Assembly: GCA_964404605.1 (NCBI GenBank)
Contig: CAYOKT010000043.1
Location: 1 to 23,607, forward strand
From: CAYOKT01 sp964404605
GTDB taxonomy: Bacteria > Electryoneota > Electryoneia > Electryoneales > Electryoneaceae
DNA length: 23,607 nucleotides
Reading direction: 5' to 3'
The notes beneath the pieces are model-generated. The model did no database searches. It was given only the letters and a program-made list of their open reading frames with translations, and was not told the origin of the DNA. Of this stretch, positions 7,589 to 14,796 are shown one piece after another; positions within the stretch are counted from its first letter, which is position 1; every line of letters begins with the position of its first letter. The position numbers and the translations under genes are program-made.

Positions 7589-8164
7589 TCACTGTTCCCG
7601 GAGGTCCGCCGCTTCGTCCCTCTCCCCGGACCTCACCCCGCCGGCGGGGAAGAGGGCGCGCATCTCCGCGTACAGATCCCCGAGCCCGTCGCCCTGGTAG
7701 TAGGCCAGCACCTTCGGGTACCACTCGGTGCGGTCCACCCGCCCGACGCTCGCCTCGACGAAACGCTGTATCGGCCGTGGCCGCGGTCCCCAGATAGCGA
7801 GGATGCGCCCCTCCTCGTCCAAGGGGGCCACCACGGGGACCTGGCGTTTCCCGTTCACAATCAGCATCTCCTGCAGCTCCGGGTGCTCCTCGCGGAAAAA
7901 GACCCGCCACTCGCAGCCGGGCGCCTCGTCCAGCAGGCGCAGGATGCGCGGTACCGCCCAGGCGCTGTCCGGGCACCCCTCCTGGGTGAGAACGACCACC
8001 CGGCACGGCGCCGTGAGGGAACGGAAATGCGCCAGCGTCCCGGGGCCGGGCTCCTCCTCGTAGCGCGTTTCCTGCTGCGCGCGGGTACGGGGAACACGCC
8101 GGAAGTACTCCGCCAGGCGCAGTCCCTCGCGGAACAGCTCCTCCCCGATCCGAACCTGCTCCAT
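7589..8164 (-). CDS. Thioredoxin-fold protein (Thioredoxin_9-like) with a CPDS active-site motif
   Basis: A 191-residue cytoplasmic protein (no signal peptide). The segment RVVVLTQEGCPDSAWAVPRILRLL (about 55-78) gives the beta strand, active-site turn and helix of a thioredoxin fold, and VP at 109-110 (KRQVPVV) matches the cis-proline position. The motif is Cys64-Pro-Asp-Ser, so only the first cysteine of a CXXC pair is present. This is common in the WCGDS/WCPDA-type relatives and suggests monothiol chemistry or a redox-sensing or scaffold role. The C-terminus ends with YYQGDGLGDLYAEMRALF, usual for this family. The start ATG 8164 has GAGGAAGG 11 bases upstream. The in-frame extension to 8233 has no ribosome-binding site. 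The subtilase gene follows after 23 bp; no substrate link is evident. Confidence 0.75.
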   Translation of the reverse strand: MEQVRIGEELFREGLRLAEYFRRVPRTRAQQETRYEEEPGPGTLAHFRSLTAPCRVVVLTQEGCPDSAWAVPRILRLLDEAPGCEWRVFFREEHPELQEMLIVNGKRQVPVVAPLDEEGRILAIWGPRPRPIQRFVEASVGRVDRTEWYPKVLAYYQGDGLGDLYAEMRALFPAGGVRSGERDEAADLREQ

Positions 8165-8316
8165 GACGATGAACGCCTTCCTCGTCCATGTTCCACAGCT
8201 CCGCCGGCAGGCGGCCAATAGCAAGATACGCAACCCTGCCGGGAAAAATGGCGCCGCACGGCTGCGTTACGGGGAGAATCGCTGTTCCGGCCGGAGTACG
8301 GGGTCGGGCGCTGCGC

Positions 8317-8778
8317 TTACGGGCTCACCTGGGAGGGCGAGGGCTTGTTGCTCCGCTTGGGTGGCGGGGAAGGGGAAAAGTAGGTTGTAATCTGGAGATG
8401 GTTGGTACCATCCTCGCCGCGATGGTACTTCAGCTCATCGCACATTTCGCGCAGGAGCACCAGGCCGAGGCCGCGTGTGGAGCGCTCGTTCAGGGGCGCT
8501 TTCGGCGCCGCCGGATCGAGGAGGGTCGGGTCGAAGGGGGTGCCGTTGTCCAGCAACTCGATGCTGATTCTGTCGGGGGAGTGGGAGACCATGACCTCGA
8601 ACAGTCCCTGGGGTCCGGGCTGGCCGTGCTCGAGCACGTTTGTCGCGGCTTCGTCCACCGCGAGTTCGAGGCGGCGTGCGATACGGTCACCGGCCCCGGC
8701 GGCGAGAGCGAACTCGTGCACGAACCGCGCGATGTTCGGCAGTTCATCCATGTTGCACCGAAAGCGGCGTCGCATCAT
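8317..8778 (-). CDS. RsbW/SpoIIAB-like anti-sigma factor serine kinase (GHKL ATPase)
   Basis: A 153-residue GHKL-fold ATPase of the RsbW/SpoIIAB group. Relatives bind an alternative sigma factor and phosphorylate an anti-anti-sigma STAS protein, or bind ATP in other partner-switch systems. The N box is E43-AATN47 with HG at 51-52 (LAVDEAATNVLEHG). The G1 box is D77-N-G79-TPFDP and the G2 box is RGLGLVLL at 102-109, so the ATP site looks complete. The last 20 residues are Pro/Ser-rich and probably disordered. The start is one of two adjacent ATG codons (8778 or 8775) with GGTGGAG just upstream; the longer frame runs into the repeat at 8825-9099 and is unlikely. Neither a STAS partner nor a sigma factor gene is in the window. 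Confidence 0.85.
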   Translation of the reverse strand: MMRRRFRCNMDELPNIARFVHEFALAAGAGDRIARRLELAVDEAATNVLEHGQPGPQGLFEVMVSHSPDRISIELLDNGTPFDPTLLDPAAPKAPLNERSTRGLGLVLLREMCDELKYHRGEDGTNHLQITTYFSPSPPPKRSNKPSPSQVSP

Positions 8779-9134
8779 CTGCTCCACCTGTCTCCCCGCC
8801 GCTGAAAACACTATCGATACCCCCTTAGTGGATCGATTCGCCTGAATCGAAGTGTTCTGAGCGCCCCGCATCGTTCAATGCAAGACGCGCCGCCGAAGGA
8901 ATAGCGGAGCTATTTCGAGAAGGCGCAACGCAGCAGTGGATGATGCGGCGCGCTCCCGAAGGGCTTGACGCCAAGCGGCCATCTTCCGCGTTGTATCTGC
9001 TTGGAGTAGCTGCCGCTACACCGGCGCATCTACGCCTTGAACCTGACCGCTTGGCATCAAGCAGAACCACGCGATTCAGGTGAACCGGTCCCCTACTAAT
9101 CCTTTCGGCTCGACCGGTCACCGGCTTGACCCGG
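8779..9134. other. 356-bp intergenic stretch dominated by a structured repeat
   Basis: No credible gene is seen on either strand. Most of the stretch is the inverted-repeat element at 8825-9099. The 46 bases next to the RsbW-like gene must hold its promoter, unless that promoter lies inside the element. The last 35 bases contain overlapping GACCGG/CCGGTC palindromic pieces just beyond the stop codon of the 9135-9998 gene. These could form a hairpin but lack a T tract. Confidence 0.6.
8825..9099. repeat. Nested inverted-repeat element of about 275 bp (MITE-like)
   Basis: Imperfect terminal inverted repeats: 8830-8850 pairs with 9071-9091 at 17 of 21 positions, and TTAGT (8825-8829) mirrors ACTAA (9095-9099), extending the ends with a small indel. 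Inside, GCTTGACGCCAAGCGG (8963-8978) is the inverse of CCGCTTGGCATCAAGC (9047-9062) at 15 of 16 positions. Each arm is itself a GCTTG/CAAGC hairpin. Further hairpins are AATAGC/GCTATT (8900-8914) and GTAGC/GCTAC (9006-9019). There is no transposase or plausible open frame. A truncated copy lies at 2239-2303. Terminal repeats, small size and dispersal suggest a non-autonomous mobile element; a structured RNA is the alternative. Confidence 0.65.
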
Positions 9135-9998
9135 TCAGGCCATCCGCTCGATGGTTTCGTACCCCAGCCATGCGCCGGATACGCGGCGAAAACGACTGTC
9201 ATCGAGCACATGCTTCACATCAATCACCCGCCCCGTGCCGAGAATCCACGCGGTCGCCTCCTCCACCGTCGACCCCCGCCCGATCTCCGCGCCTCTCTCG
9301 AGGACGAGCAGGTGCTGGTGCACCTGCACCCCGGCGGCCAGTCGGGGCGCGTCGGGGTGGCGGTAGAAAATATGCCGCTCCATTCCCTCGAGGGCGGCCA
9401 GTCCCGGGGAAGAGGGATCCAGCGCTGCGGCCACGACCAGGGCGGCCGCGCCCCGCGCTCCACCATCCGGGTCGAGCCCGAACCATTCCGCGTGGTGCGC
9501 CGGGTCGCTGATCGCCGCGCCACCCGGCGGAGCCGCCTCCGGCAGGGGCGGGCGGCGCACGAAAGAGCCGCGCAGGCTTATGATCTCCGCGAAAAACACC
9601 CCGCCGTAGAGCGGCCCTTCGGCTCCCTCCGCCGCTGCGCGCTCCAACACACGCCCCCAGATCTGCGCGGCGGTCAACTCCTCGCCGCCTTCCCCCAGGG
9701 GGCGCAGCGGAAGCCTGCCCACTCCCCGCAACACCACGTTGAACGGGGTGAAAACTTTCGCGGACGGGTCCCGCACAATCCGCGGCCGGTACAAGCCATC
9801 CCCCGGCAGGTAGGCCGCCACGTCAGGCGCCGTAAGCAGTTCGCCAAGGGAGCCGACAGCCCCGCCCGCGGTGTCCGCCACCGCCCCCAGGCCGAACGAG
9901 TACCCTGCCTCGGAGGCTTGAACCGATTTCAGCTCGTCCACCGCGACGCGGCAAAAAAGGACGTTCTCGATGGACCCCCGCAAGCCGATCGCCTTCAA
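9135..9998 (-). CDS. Conserved-looking protein of unknown function, divergent from flagellin
   Basis: I do not recognise this 287-residue protein. It begins MKAIGLRGSIENVLFCRVAVDELKS and has no signal peptide or membrane segment, so it is probably cytoplasmic. It is Ala/Gly-rich with mixed alpha/beta character. Noticeable segments are GGVFFAEIISLRGSFVRRPP, DPAHHAEWFGLDPDGG, GMERHIFYRHPDAPRLAAG and VHQHLLVLERG, the last with two closely spaced histidines. I chose the TTG start at 9998 because AAAGGAG lies five bases before it. The frame stays open upstream for 64 more codons (to 10190), but that part is low-complexity and lacks a ribosome-binding site. It is transcribed away from the flagellin gene, with about 410 bp between them, and towards the repeat element and the RsbW-like gene. 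A role in motility or signalling would be a guess from position only. Confidence 0.7.
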   Translation of the reverse strand: MKAIGLRGSIENVLFCRVAVDELKSVQASEAGYSFGLGAVADTAGGAVGSLGELLTAPDVAAYLPGDGLYRPRIVRDPSAKVFTPFNVVLRGVGRLPLRPLGEGGEELTAAQIWGRVLERAAAEGAEGPLYGGVFFAEIISLRGSFVRRPPLPEAAPPGGAAISDPAHHAEWFGLDPDGGARGAAALVVAAALDPSSPGLAALEGMERHIFYRHPDAPRLAAGVQVHQHLLVLERGAEIGRGSTVEEATAWILGTGRVIDVKHVLDDSRFRRVSGAWLGYETIERMA

Positions 9999-10318
9999 GG
10001 CTGCTCCTTTCAACCAAGGGGGCGACAAGGTCAGGTAAAAGGTATAACACGAAAGGGGTCGGTAAAAGGATGTCCCGGAGGGAATGAAACTTCGCCGCGC
10101 CGGCAGGACGCCCGCCCACCTCGCTCCGCCCCGCGCCCGATTCCCCGCCGGGGGCGTTGGCCTCTCCAACCTCGCCCATCTCTCGAGCAAACCTTCAAGG
10201 GGAGGCTCTCCTGTCTCTCTTTTCTCTCTCGAAGTTTAACCTCTTGTATTCCAACAGGTTCGACTCCACCCTTCGGCCCCTGCTCGCAAAATCCCTCTCC
10301 GCTTGCTGGAGAAAAAGC

Positions 10319-10345
10319 TAAAGTTTTCCTGGAACCTTCCGATCT
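10319..10345 (+). promoter_or_regulatory. Sigma-28 (FliA/SigD)-type flagellin promoter
   Basis: TAAAGTTT (10319-10326), an 11-bp spacer, then TCCGATCT (10338-10345). The established FliA consensus is TAAAGTTT-N11-GCCGATAA: the -35 matches at all eight bases, the spacing is exact, and the -10 keeps the central CCGAT. Transcription should start near 10351, giving a leader of about 60 bases. The match, and its position in front of a flagellin gene, make this one of the most secure promoters in the window. Confidence 0.88.
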
Positions 10346-10380
10346 CATGGGAGGAAGGCGGGCTTGTCCCCTTTCCCATG
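10346..10380. promoter_or_regulatory. Inverted repeat at the flagellin transcription start
   Basis: CATGGGA (10346-10352) is the perfect inverse of TCCCATG (10374-10380). The left arm straddles the expected transcription start, so an operator is as likely as an mRNA hairpin. Downstream, the ribosome-binding site CAGGAGG (10398-10404) contains the GGA core that CsrA prefers. FliW-CsrA control of flagellin is known in other bacteria, but nothing here proves it. Confidence 0.3.
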
Positions 10381-10409
10381 CGAACCGTTCAAGCAGTCAG
10401 GAGGCTCCC

Positions 10410-11252
10410 ATGAGCACGCGAATCAACCACAACGTTCTCTCGCTGATTGCCCAGCGAAACGTGATGACCACCCAGAACGACCTGGACCGCGCTGTGACCC
10501 GCCTCAGCTCCGGGCTCCGGATCAACTATGCCTGGGAGGACCCGGCGGGCATGGCGGTGTCGGAACGATTCCGCGCGCAGATCTCTTCGATGCTGGAAGC
10601 CGAGAGGAACGCCAGCTACGCGATCAACCTTCTCGCCACCGCGGAGGGTGCGCTCCAAGTCATTGATGAGAAGCTGATCCGCCTGCGGGCGCTCGCGATC
10701 CAGGCGGCCAACGGCACCCTGCGCAGCGACGACAGGGTTGCGCTGAACCTCGAGTTCACCCAGCTTCGCAGCGAGATCAACCGCATCGCCCGCACGACCA
10801 ACTACAACGGGCTCTACCTGCTGGACGGGTCCCTGTCCGGCAGCGGTCAGAACGGAATCAAGTTCCACATCGGGACCTATAACGTCTCCGGCCTGGACTA
10901 CTATTACGTCTCCATGGGAGATGCAACCACCTCCGGGCTCGGCATCCAGACCCTGAACGTTCTTAACACCGCCAACGCCCAGACCGCGATCAACGCGATC
11001 GACATCGCCATCACCTCGAAAGACTCGCTGCGCACCTATTTCGGCTCCTATGTGCACCGCCTGCAGAACACCATCCTCAACCTGCAGATCGGCCGGGAGA
11101 ACGCCACCTCCTCCGAGTCGCAGATCCGCGACGCCGACATCGCCGAGGAGATGAGTGACTTTGTCCGCGCCCAGATCCTGATGCAGTCCGGCGTCTCCAT
11201 GCTGGCGCAGGCGAACCTCGTGCCGCAGATTATCGCGCAGCTCATCGGATAA
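10410..11252 (+). CDS. Flagellin (short, core domains only)
   Basis: The filament subunit, exported through the flagellar type III apparatus. The 280 residues start MSTRINHNVLSLIAQRNV and carry the N-terminal helical domain with LSSGLRINYAWEDPAGMAVSERF, the family signature. The C-terminal domain ends RDADIAEEMSDFVRAQILMQSGVSMLAQANLVPQIIAQLIG. Between them only about 100 residues remain, so the variable D2/D3 domains are essentially absent, as in other short flagellins. There are no cysteines. The start at ATG 10410 has CAGGAGG six bases upstream; the frame is open further 5' but the upstream translation is not flagellin. A sigma-28-type promoter precedes it and a hairpin follows, so it appears monocistronic. 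No other flagellar gene is in the window. Confidence 0.96.
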   Translation: MSTRINHNVLSLIAQRNVMTTQNDLDRAVTRLSSGLRINYAWEDPAGMAVSERFRAQISSMLEAERNASYAINLLATAEGALQVIDEKLIRLRALAIQAANGTLRSDDRVALNLEFTQLRSEINRIARTTNYNGLYLLDGSLSGSGQNGIKFHIGTYNVSGLDYYYVSMGDATTSGLGIQTLNVLNTANAQTAINAIDIAITSKDSLRTYFGSYVHRLQNTILNLQIGRENATSSESQIRDADIAEEMSDFVRAQILMQSGVSMLAQANLVPQIIAQLIG

Positions 11253-11289
11253 ACCGGGTTTCCAGCCGTTTCGAAGATGGTTCGCATGG

Positions 11290-11323
11290 CCGGGCGCCGG
11301 CTCCACCGTGAGTCGGCGCCCGG
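11290..11323 (+). terminator. Terminator hairpin after flagellin
   Basis: A perfect 10-bp stem, CCGGGCGCCG (11290-11299) with CGGCGCCCGG (11314-11323), closes a 14-base loop 37 bases after the stop codon. Only two T follow. A second small hairpin, GGTTCA/TGAACC (11322-11338), overlaps its end. The stem is strong but the missing T tract means Rho or processing may contribute. Confidence 0.6.
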
Positions 11324-11482
11324 TTCATGGAATGAACCGCCGCGCCTTTCCAGTACCTTCTCCAGCCACACCGGCCGGCCGGCCGGTTGAACCGGCACCC
11401 GACATCGCCTCTCCCTCGCCGCCTCCCAGCCGTTATTTTCTCCCTGACCCCGTTCCACGGACGATGCACCCCGGGAGGGGAC

Positions 11483-12259
11483 ATGCGCTTTGCCCCATAC
11501 GCCGACCGGGCACGGCGGCGAAGATGGCCGCCGCCGCTCGGATTGATACTTCTCCTCGCCTTCCTGTTTGCCGCTCCGGTCGCGCCCGCCGGGAAAGGCC
11601 CTCGTCCCCGGCGCTCCGGAAAAAACGAGCGCGTTGCGGACCGCGACACGATGGTGCGCACGCAGATGCGCGATGTTCGCGATGCACGTGTGCTCGCCGC
11701 CATGCGCAAGGTTCCCCGTCATCTCTTCGTTCCCCCGGCCTGGCGGCGCTACGCCTACGCCGACCGCCCGCTCCCCATCGGCGAGGGCCAGACCATCAGC
11801 CAGCCCTACATCGTCGCCATGATGACGGAGGCGTTGGCGCTGCGCCCGGGCGACAAGGTGCTGGAGATCGGAACCGGCAGCGGCTACCAGGCGGCGGTGC
11901 TCTCCGAGATCACCTCCGCCGTGTTCACCATCGAAATCCTCCGCGACCTCGGCGAAGAGGCGGCAAAACGGCTCGGGGAGCTCGGCTACTCCTCCGTGCG
12001 CACGCGGATCGGGGACGGCTACTACGGCTGGGAGGAGGAGGCGCCTTTCCGGGGGATCATCGTGACCTGCGCCGCGGGCCATGTTCCGCCGCCGCTGGTC
12101 GCCCAGCTCGCGCCCGGCGGGCGGATGGTCATCCCCGTCGGCGGGGTGTTCGAGGTGCAGCGGCTGATTCTCGTCACCAAGGACAGCACGGGAGCCGTCA
12201 CTTCACAGGACCTGCTCCCCGTGCGTTTCGTCCCGATGATCGGCCATGCCGGGCGGTAG
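11483..12259 (+). CDS. Exported protein-L-isoaspartate O-methyltransferase family protein
   Basis: PCMT-family enzymes use S-adenosylmethionine to methylate isoaspartyl residues and start their repair. The SAM motif is VLEIGTGSGYQAAVL (about 126-140). The family motif QTISQP (103-108) precedes it, and later come GDGYYGW and FRGIIVTCAAGHVP. The C-terminal PVG..EVQRL and DLLPVRFVPM elements are also typical. Unusually, a probable signal peptide leads: an Arg-rich stretch, then LGLILLLAFLFAAPVAPA and a likely cut after APA near residue 37, so the enzyme should act in the periplasm or on exported proteins. The start ATG 11483 follows GGGAGGGG closely; an upstream in-frame ATG (11387) is possible. 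The next gene overlaps by 14 bp. Confidence 0.88.
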   Translation: MRFAPYADRARRRRWPPPLGLILLLAFLFAAPVAPAGKGPRPRRSGKNERVADRDTMVRTQMRDVRDARVLAAMRKVPRHLFVPPAWRRYAYADRPLPIGEGQTISQPYIVAMMTEALALRPGDKVLEIGTGSGYQAAVLSEITSAVFTIEILRDLGEEAAKRLGELGYSSVRTRIGDGYYGWEEEAPFRGIIVTCAAGHVPPPLVAQLAPGGRMVIPVGGVFEVQRLILVTKDSTGAVTSQDLLPVRFVPMIGHAGR

Positions 12260-14750
12260 GGAGCGTAAACCGCCCTTCACTCCGGGGCGGGACTCGACGC
12301 CCTCCCAGCGGCTCGCCGTGGGGTTGCTCTCCGCGGAGTTGCTCGCGCTCCAGCTCGTGTTCATGCGCTGGTACGCCGTCGCGAGCTGGCATCACCACGC
12401 CTACCTCGTAGTCAGCGCGGCGCTCCTCGGCCTCGGCGCCTCGGGCAGCCTGCTCGCCCTCTTCCGGCGCCCGCTGAGTTCGTGGTTCCCGGGCAGCGCG
12501 GCGGCGGCGGCAGCGCTCTTCGCCCTCGGTGCTCCCGCCGGGCTGCTCCTCGCCGATGCGCTGCCGGTGGAGGCGCAATACATCGCCTACGACATCCGCC
12601 AGGTCGGCCTTCTGCTCCTCTCGCACCTCTGCGTGATGATCCCCTTTCTCTTCGGCGGCGCAGCGCTCGGTCTCTCGCTCATCGGGTTCTCCGACACCGG
12701 CCGCGTATACGGCGCGAGCCTGCTGGGAAGCGGCGCCGGCGCGGCCCTCGGCGCCCTCCTGCTGAACCTCCTGCCGCCCGGGCCCGCCGTCCTGCTCCTC
12801 GCGGGGCTGGGGATGGCGAACGCTCCCCTGTACGGCGCCCGGGCGCCCGGCGGACGAACCGGGCGGTTCGGGGCCGTCCTCCTCTCCCTCTGCGTCCTGC
12901 CGGGCGCACTCGGCGTTCTCCTCGGCGTCTCCGGGGTCCGCTGGTCGCCCCGCATCGACCCGTACAAGGAACTCGCCGTTCTGCGTCGCTGGGCCGCACA
13001 GGGGGATGCGACTTTCCTCGCGACGCGGCACAGCGCCCGGGCGCGGTTGGACCTGGTCCGCTCGCCACGGTTGCACCGCACCCTCTTCGCCGGGCTGGGC
13101 ACCGTGCAAATGCCGCCTCCGCAGAATGCCCTCCTCGTCGATGGTCATTACGCGGGCCCGGTTCTCCGCATCCGCACGCCGGACGAGGCATCCATCCTCG
13201 ACGACACCCCGCAGTCGCTCGCCTACCGGCTGGTCCGGCGCCCCCGTGTCCTCCTGCTCGGGGAGGCCGGAGGGGCGAACGTCTGGCTCGCCCGGCGCTT
13301 CGGCGCCACGGAGATCACTATCGTCCAGCCCGACCGGAACATCCTCGAGATGATCCGCGCCCTCGGTCCCGGCGATGGAGGCGCGGCACTGGAGGGAAAC
13401 GACCTGGAGGTCGTCGTGATGGAGCCGCGGCGTTTCCTCGAGACTTCGCGCCGCCGTTTTGACATCATCCAGATCAGCGCCGCCGAGGGGATGGCGGCGG
13501 GAGAGAGCGGGCTCCTCGCGTTGCGCACCACGCCGCTCCTGACGCGCGAGGCGCTCGCCCGCTGCCGGAGGCTGCTCTCCCCGCGCGGCGTACTCAGCAT
13601 CACCCGGGGACTGCAAGCGCCGCCGCGGGACAACCCGAAGCTGCTGCTGACCGCCGCGGACGCCTGGCGGGCGGAGGGCGCCGACCCGGCGCGCCGCCTC
13701 CTCCAGGCGCACAACTACCTCGCCGCGGTCACCCTCGCCTTCCGGGGCCCGCCCGCCGACAGCCTCCGACCCCGGATCGAGGCTGCCCTCGAACAGCTCG
13801 GGCTGGAGCTCGACACCGCCCCCTGGAGCCGGCCGGAGGCGGGAGCGCTGAACGGGGGTGACCTCCTCTCCATGGGGACCGACGCCCTCGGTCCACTGGC
13901 CCGGGGGGTGCTGTCAACGGCGCGCGACAGCCTCGTGGCGGGCTACCTGTACGACCTCCGCCCCGCCCATGATGGCAGGCCCTACGCCTACCACTCCTTC
14001 CGCTGGCGCTCCCTGCCCGACCTGTGGCGCATCTACGGTTCCCACCTGCTGCGAAAAATCGAGTTCGCCGAGTTCTCCCTCGCGCTTTTCCTCCTGGAGG
14101 CCCTCCTCGCCGGAACGGCGCTGATTCTCCTCCCCGTACTCCTCCTGCGGCGGCGGGCCGGGCGGGGCGCGGTCCGCGCCCTCGCGGCGCTCATGGTCGC
14201 CACCCTGCTCGGCGCAGCCTACCTCTTCGTCGAAATGGCGGGCCTGCAGCGCGCCGCCCTCGTCCTCGACCACCCGGTGTACGGTGCCGCCGCGACGCTT
14301 GCGACGCTCCTCGTCGCCTCGGGCGCGGGCAGCCTTACCGTCCGGCGCTCCGACCCAATCGGCAGGGCGATTCCCCGTGACGCCGTGCTCGTCGCGGTTC
14401 TGCTGCTCGCCGGCCTGCTGGTGATCCTGTCAACCCGAGCATGGATCATCGGAATGCCCGCCTGGGGGAGATGGTCCGCGACCATCGTGCTCCTCGCGCC
14501 GGCCGCCTTCTTCATGGGACGGCCCTTCCCCCGGCTTCTCCAGCAACTCCGCGCCTCCGACCCGGCCCTCGTTCCCCTCGCCTGGGCCGCCAACGGCTTC
14601 GCCTCGGTGGCGGCGGCTCCCTTCGCGATGATCCTCGCGCTCGGGCAGGGGTTGCCGCTGGTCAGCCTGCTGGCCGTGTTCGGGTACCTCGCCGTGTCGC
14701 TCCTGGGGATGAAGGGCGTACTTCTGCGGGGGTTGAGGGAGCCTTTATAG
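12246..14750 (+). CDS. Polytopic membrane protein with a spermidine-synthase-like domain
   Basis: An 834-residue inner-membrane protein. About six hydrophobic helices fill residues 20-235 (for example LAVGLLSAELLALQLVFMRW, with HHHAYLVVSAALLGLGASG). A soluble Rossmann-type region of about 235-590 resembles polyamine synthase/methyltransferase domains: RVLLLGEAGGANVWLARRFGATEITIVQPDRNILEMI, then FDIIQISAAEG and LSPRGVLSI. A second helix bundle (about 615-825) ends the protein. The glycine loop (GEAGG) is degenerate compared with catalytic SpeE enzymes, so synthesis of spermidine is doubtful. Proteins of this shape are usually annotated spermidine synthase-like with unknown activity. The ATG start lies inside the upstream methyltransferase gene (14-bp overlap), which implies co-translation. 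No strong ribosome-binding site is visible. Confidence 0.8.
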   Translation: MPGGRERKPPFTPGRDSTPSQRLAVGLLSAELLALQLVFMRWYAVASWHHHAYLVVSAALLGLGASGSLLALFRRPLSSWFPGSAAAAAALFALGAPAGLLLADALPVEAQYIAYDIRQVGLLLLSHLCVMIPFLFGGAALGLSLIGFSDTGRVYGASLLGSGAGAALGALLLNLLPPGPAVLLLAGLGMANAPLYGARAPGGRTGRFGAVLLSLCVLPGALGVLLGVSGVRWSPRIDPYKELAVLRRWAAQGDATFLATRHSARARLDLVRSPRLHRTLFAGLGTVQMPPPQNALLVDGHYAGPVLRIRTPDEASILDDTPQSLAYRLVRRPRVLLLGEAGGANVWLARRFGATEITIVQPDRNILEMIRALGPGDGGAALEGNDLEVVVMEPRRFLETSRRRFDIIQISAAEGMAAGESGLLALRTTPLLTREALARCRRLLSPRGVLSITRGLQAPPRDNPKLLLTAADAWRAEGADPARRLLQAHNYLAAVTLAFRGPPADSLRPRIEAALEQLGLELDTAPWSRPEAGALNGGDLLSMGTDALGPLARGVLSTARDSLVAGYLYDLRPAHDGRPYAYHSFRWRSLPDLWRIYGSHLLRKIEFAEFSLALFLLEALLAGTALILLPVLLLRRRAGRGAVRALAALMVATLLGAAYLFVEMAGLQRAALVLDHPVYGAAATLATLLVASGAGSLTVRRSDPIGRAIPRDAVLVAVLLLAGLLVILSTRAWIIGMPAWGRWSATIVLLAPAAFFMGRPFPRLLQQLRASDPALVPLAWAANGFASVAAAPFAMILALGQGLPLVSLLAVFGYLAVSLLGMKGVLLRGLREPL

Positions 14751-14769
14751 CGCGGAAACTCTTATGAAA

Positions 14770-14790
14770 CCCGGGGCTGAAGTCCCCGGG
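14770..14790. repeat. GC-rich hairpin at the edge of the assembly gap
   Basis: CCCGGGG (14770-14776) pairs perfectly with CCCCGGG (14784-14790) across a seven-base loop, 19 bases after the membrane-protein stop codon. It could terminate that transcript, or be one end of a dispersed repeat that broke the assembly six bases further on. Confidence 0.45.
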
Positions 14791-14796
14791 CCACCC

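Larger units (their letters stand above)
9999..10409. other. Divergent intergenic region upstream of flagellin
   Basis: No gene is supported here. An open frame on the + strand runs through it into the flagellin, but the conserved flagellin N-terminus and a strong ribosome-binding site place the real start at 10410. The left part is the leader of the 287-residue - strand gene and includes an A/T-rich patch (about 10031-10070). The middle is pyrimidine-rich (10206-10230). The right part holds the sigma-28-type promoter and an inverted repeat (10346-10352 with 10374-10380) around the expected transcription start. Confidence 0.6.

Noticed and set aside
7566..8189. In-frame 5' extension of the subtilase through the thioredoxin-fold gene
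   Set aside because: It is a shadow frame of the thioredoxin-fold gene. The signal peptide and GAGGGAG ribosome-binding site place the start at 7565.
10039..10070. A/T-rich patch with TATACC/TACCTT as a promoter for the 287-residue - strand gene
   Set aside because: No -35 hexamer resembling TTG lies at 16-18 bp, so I describe the patch but do not call a promoter.
9126..10409. In-frame 5' extension of the flagellin by 428 codons
   Set aside because: The extension is antisense to the 287-residue gene, has Arg/Pro-rich shadow composition, and lies upstream of the sigma-28-type promoter, the strong ribosome-binding site and the conserved flagellin start.
11371..11386. Four tandem CCGG units
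   Set aside because: Short low-complexity run in an intergenic region; expected now and then at this base composition and with no link to a gene signal.
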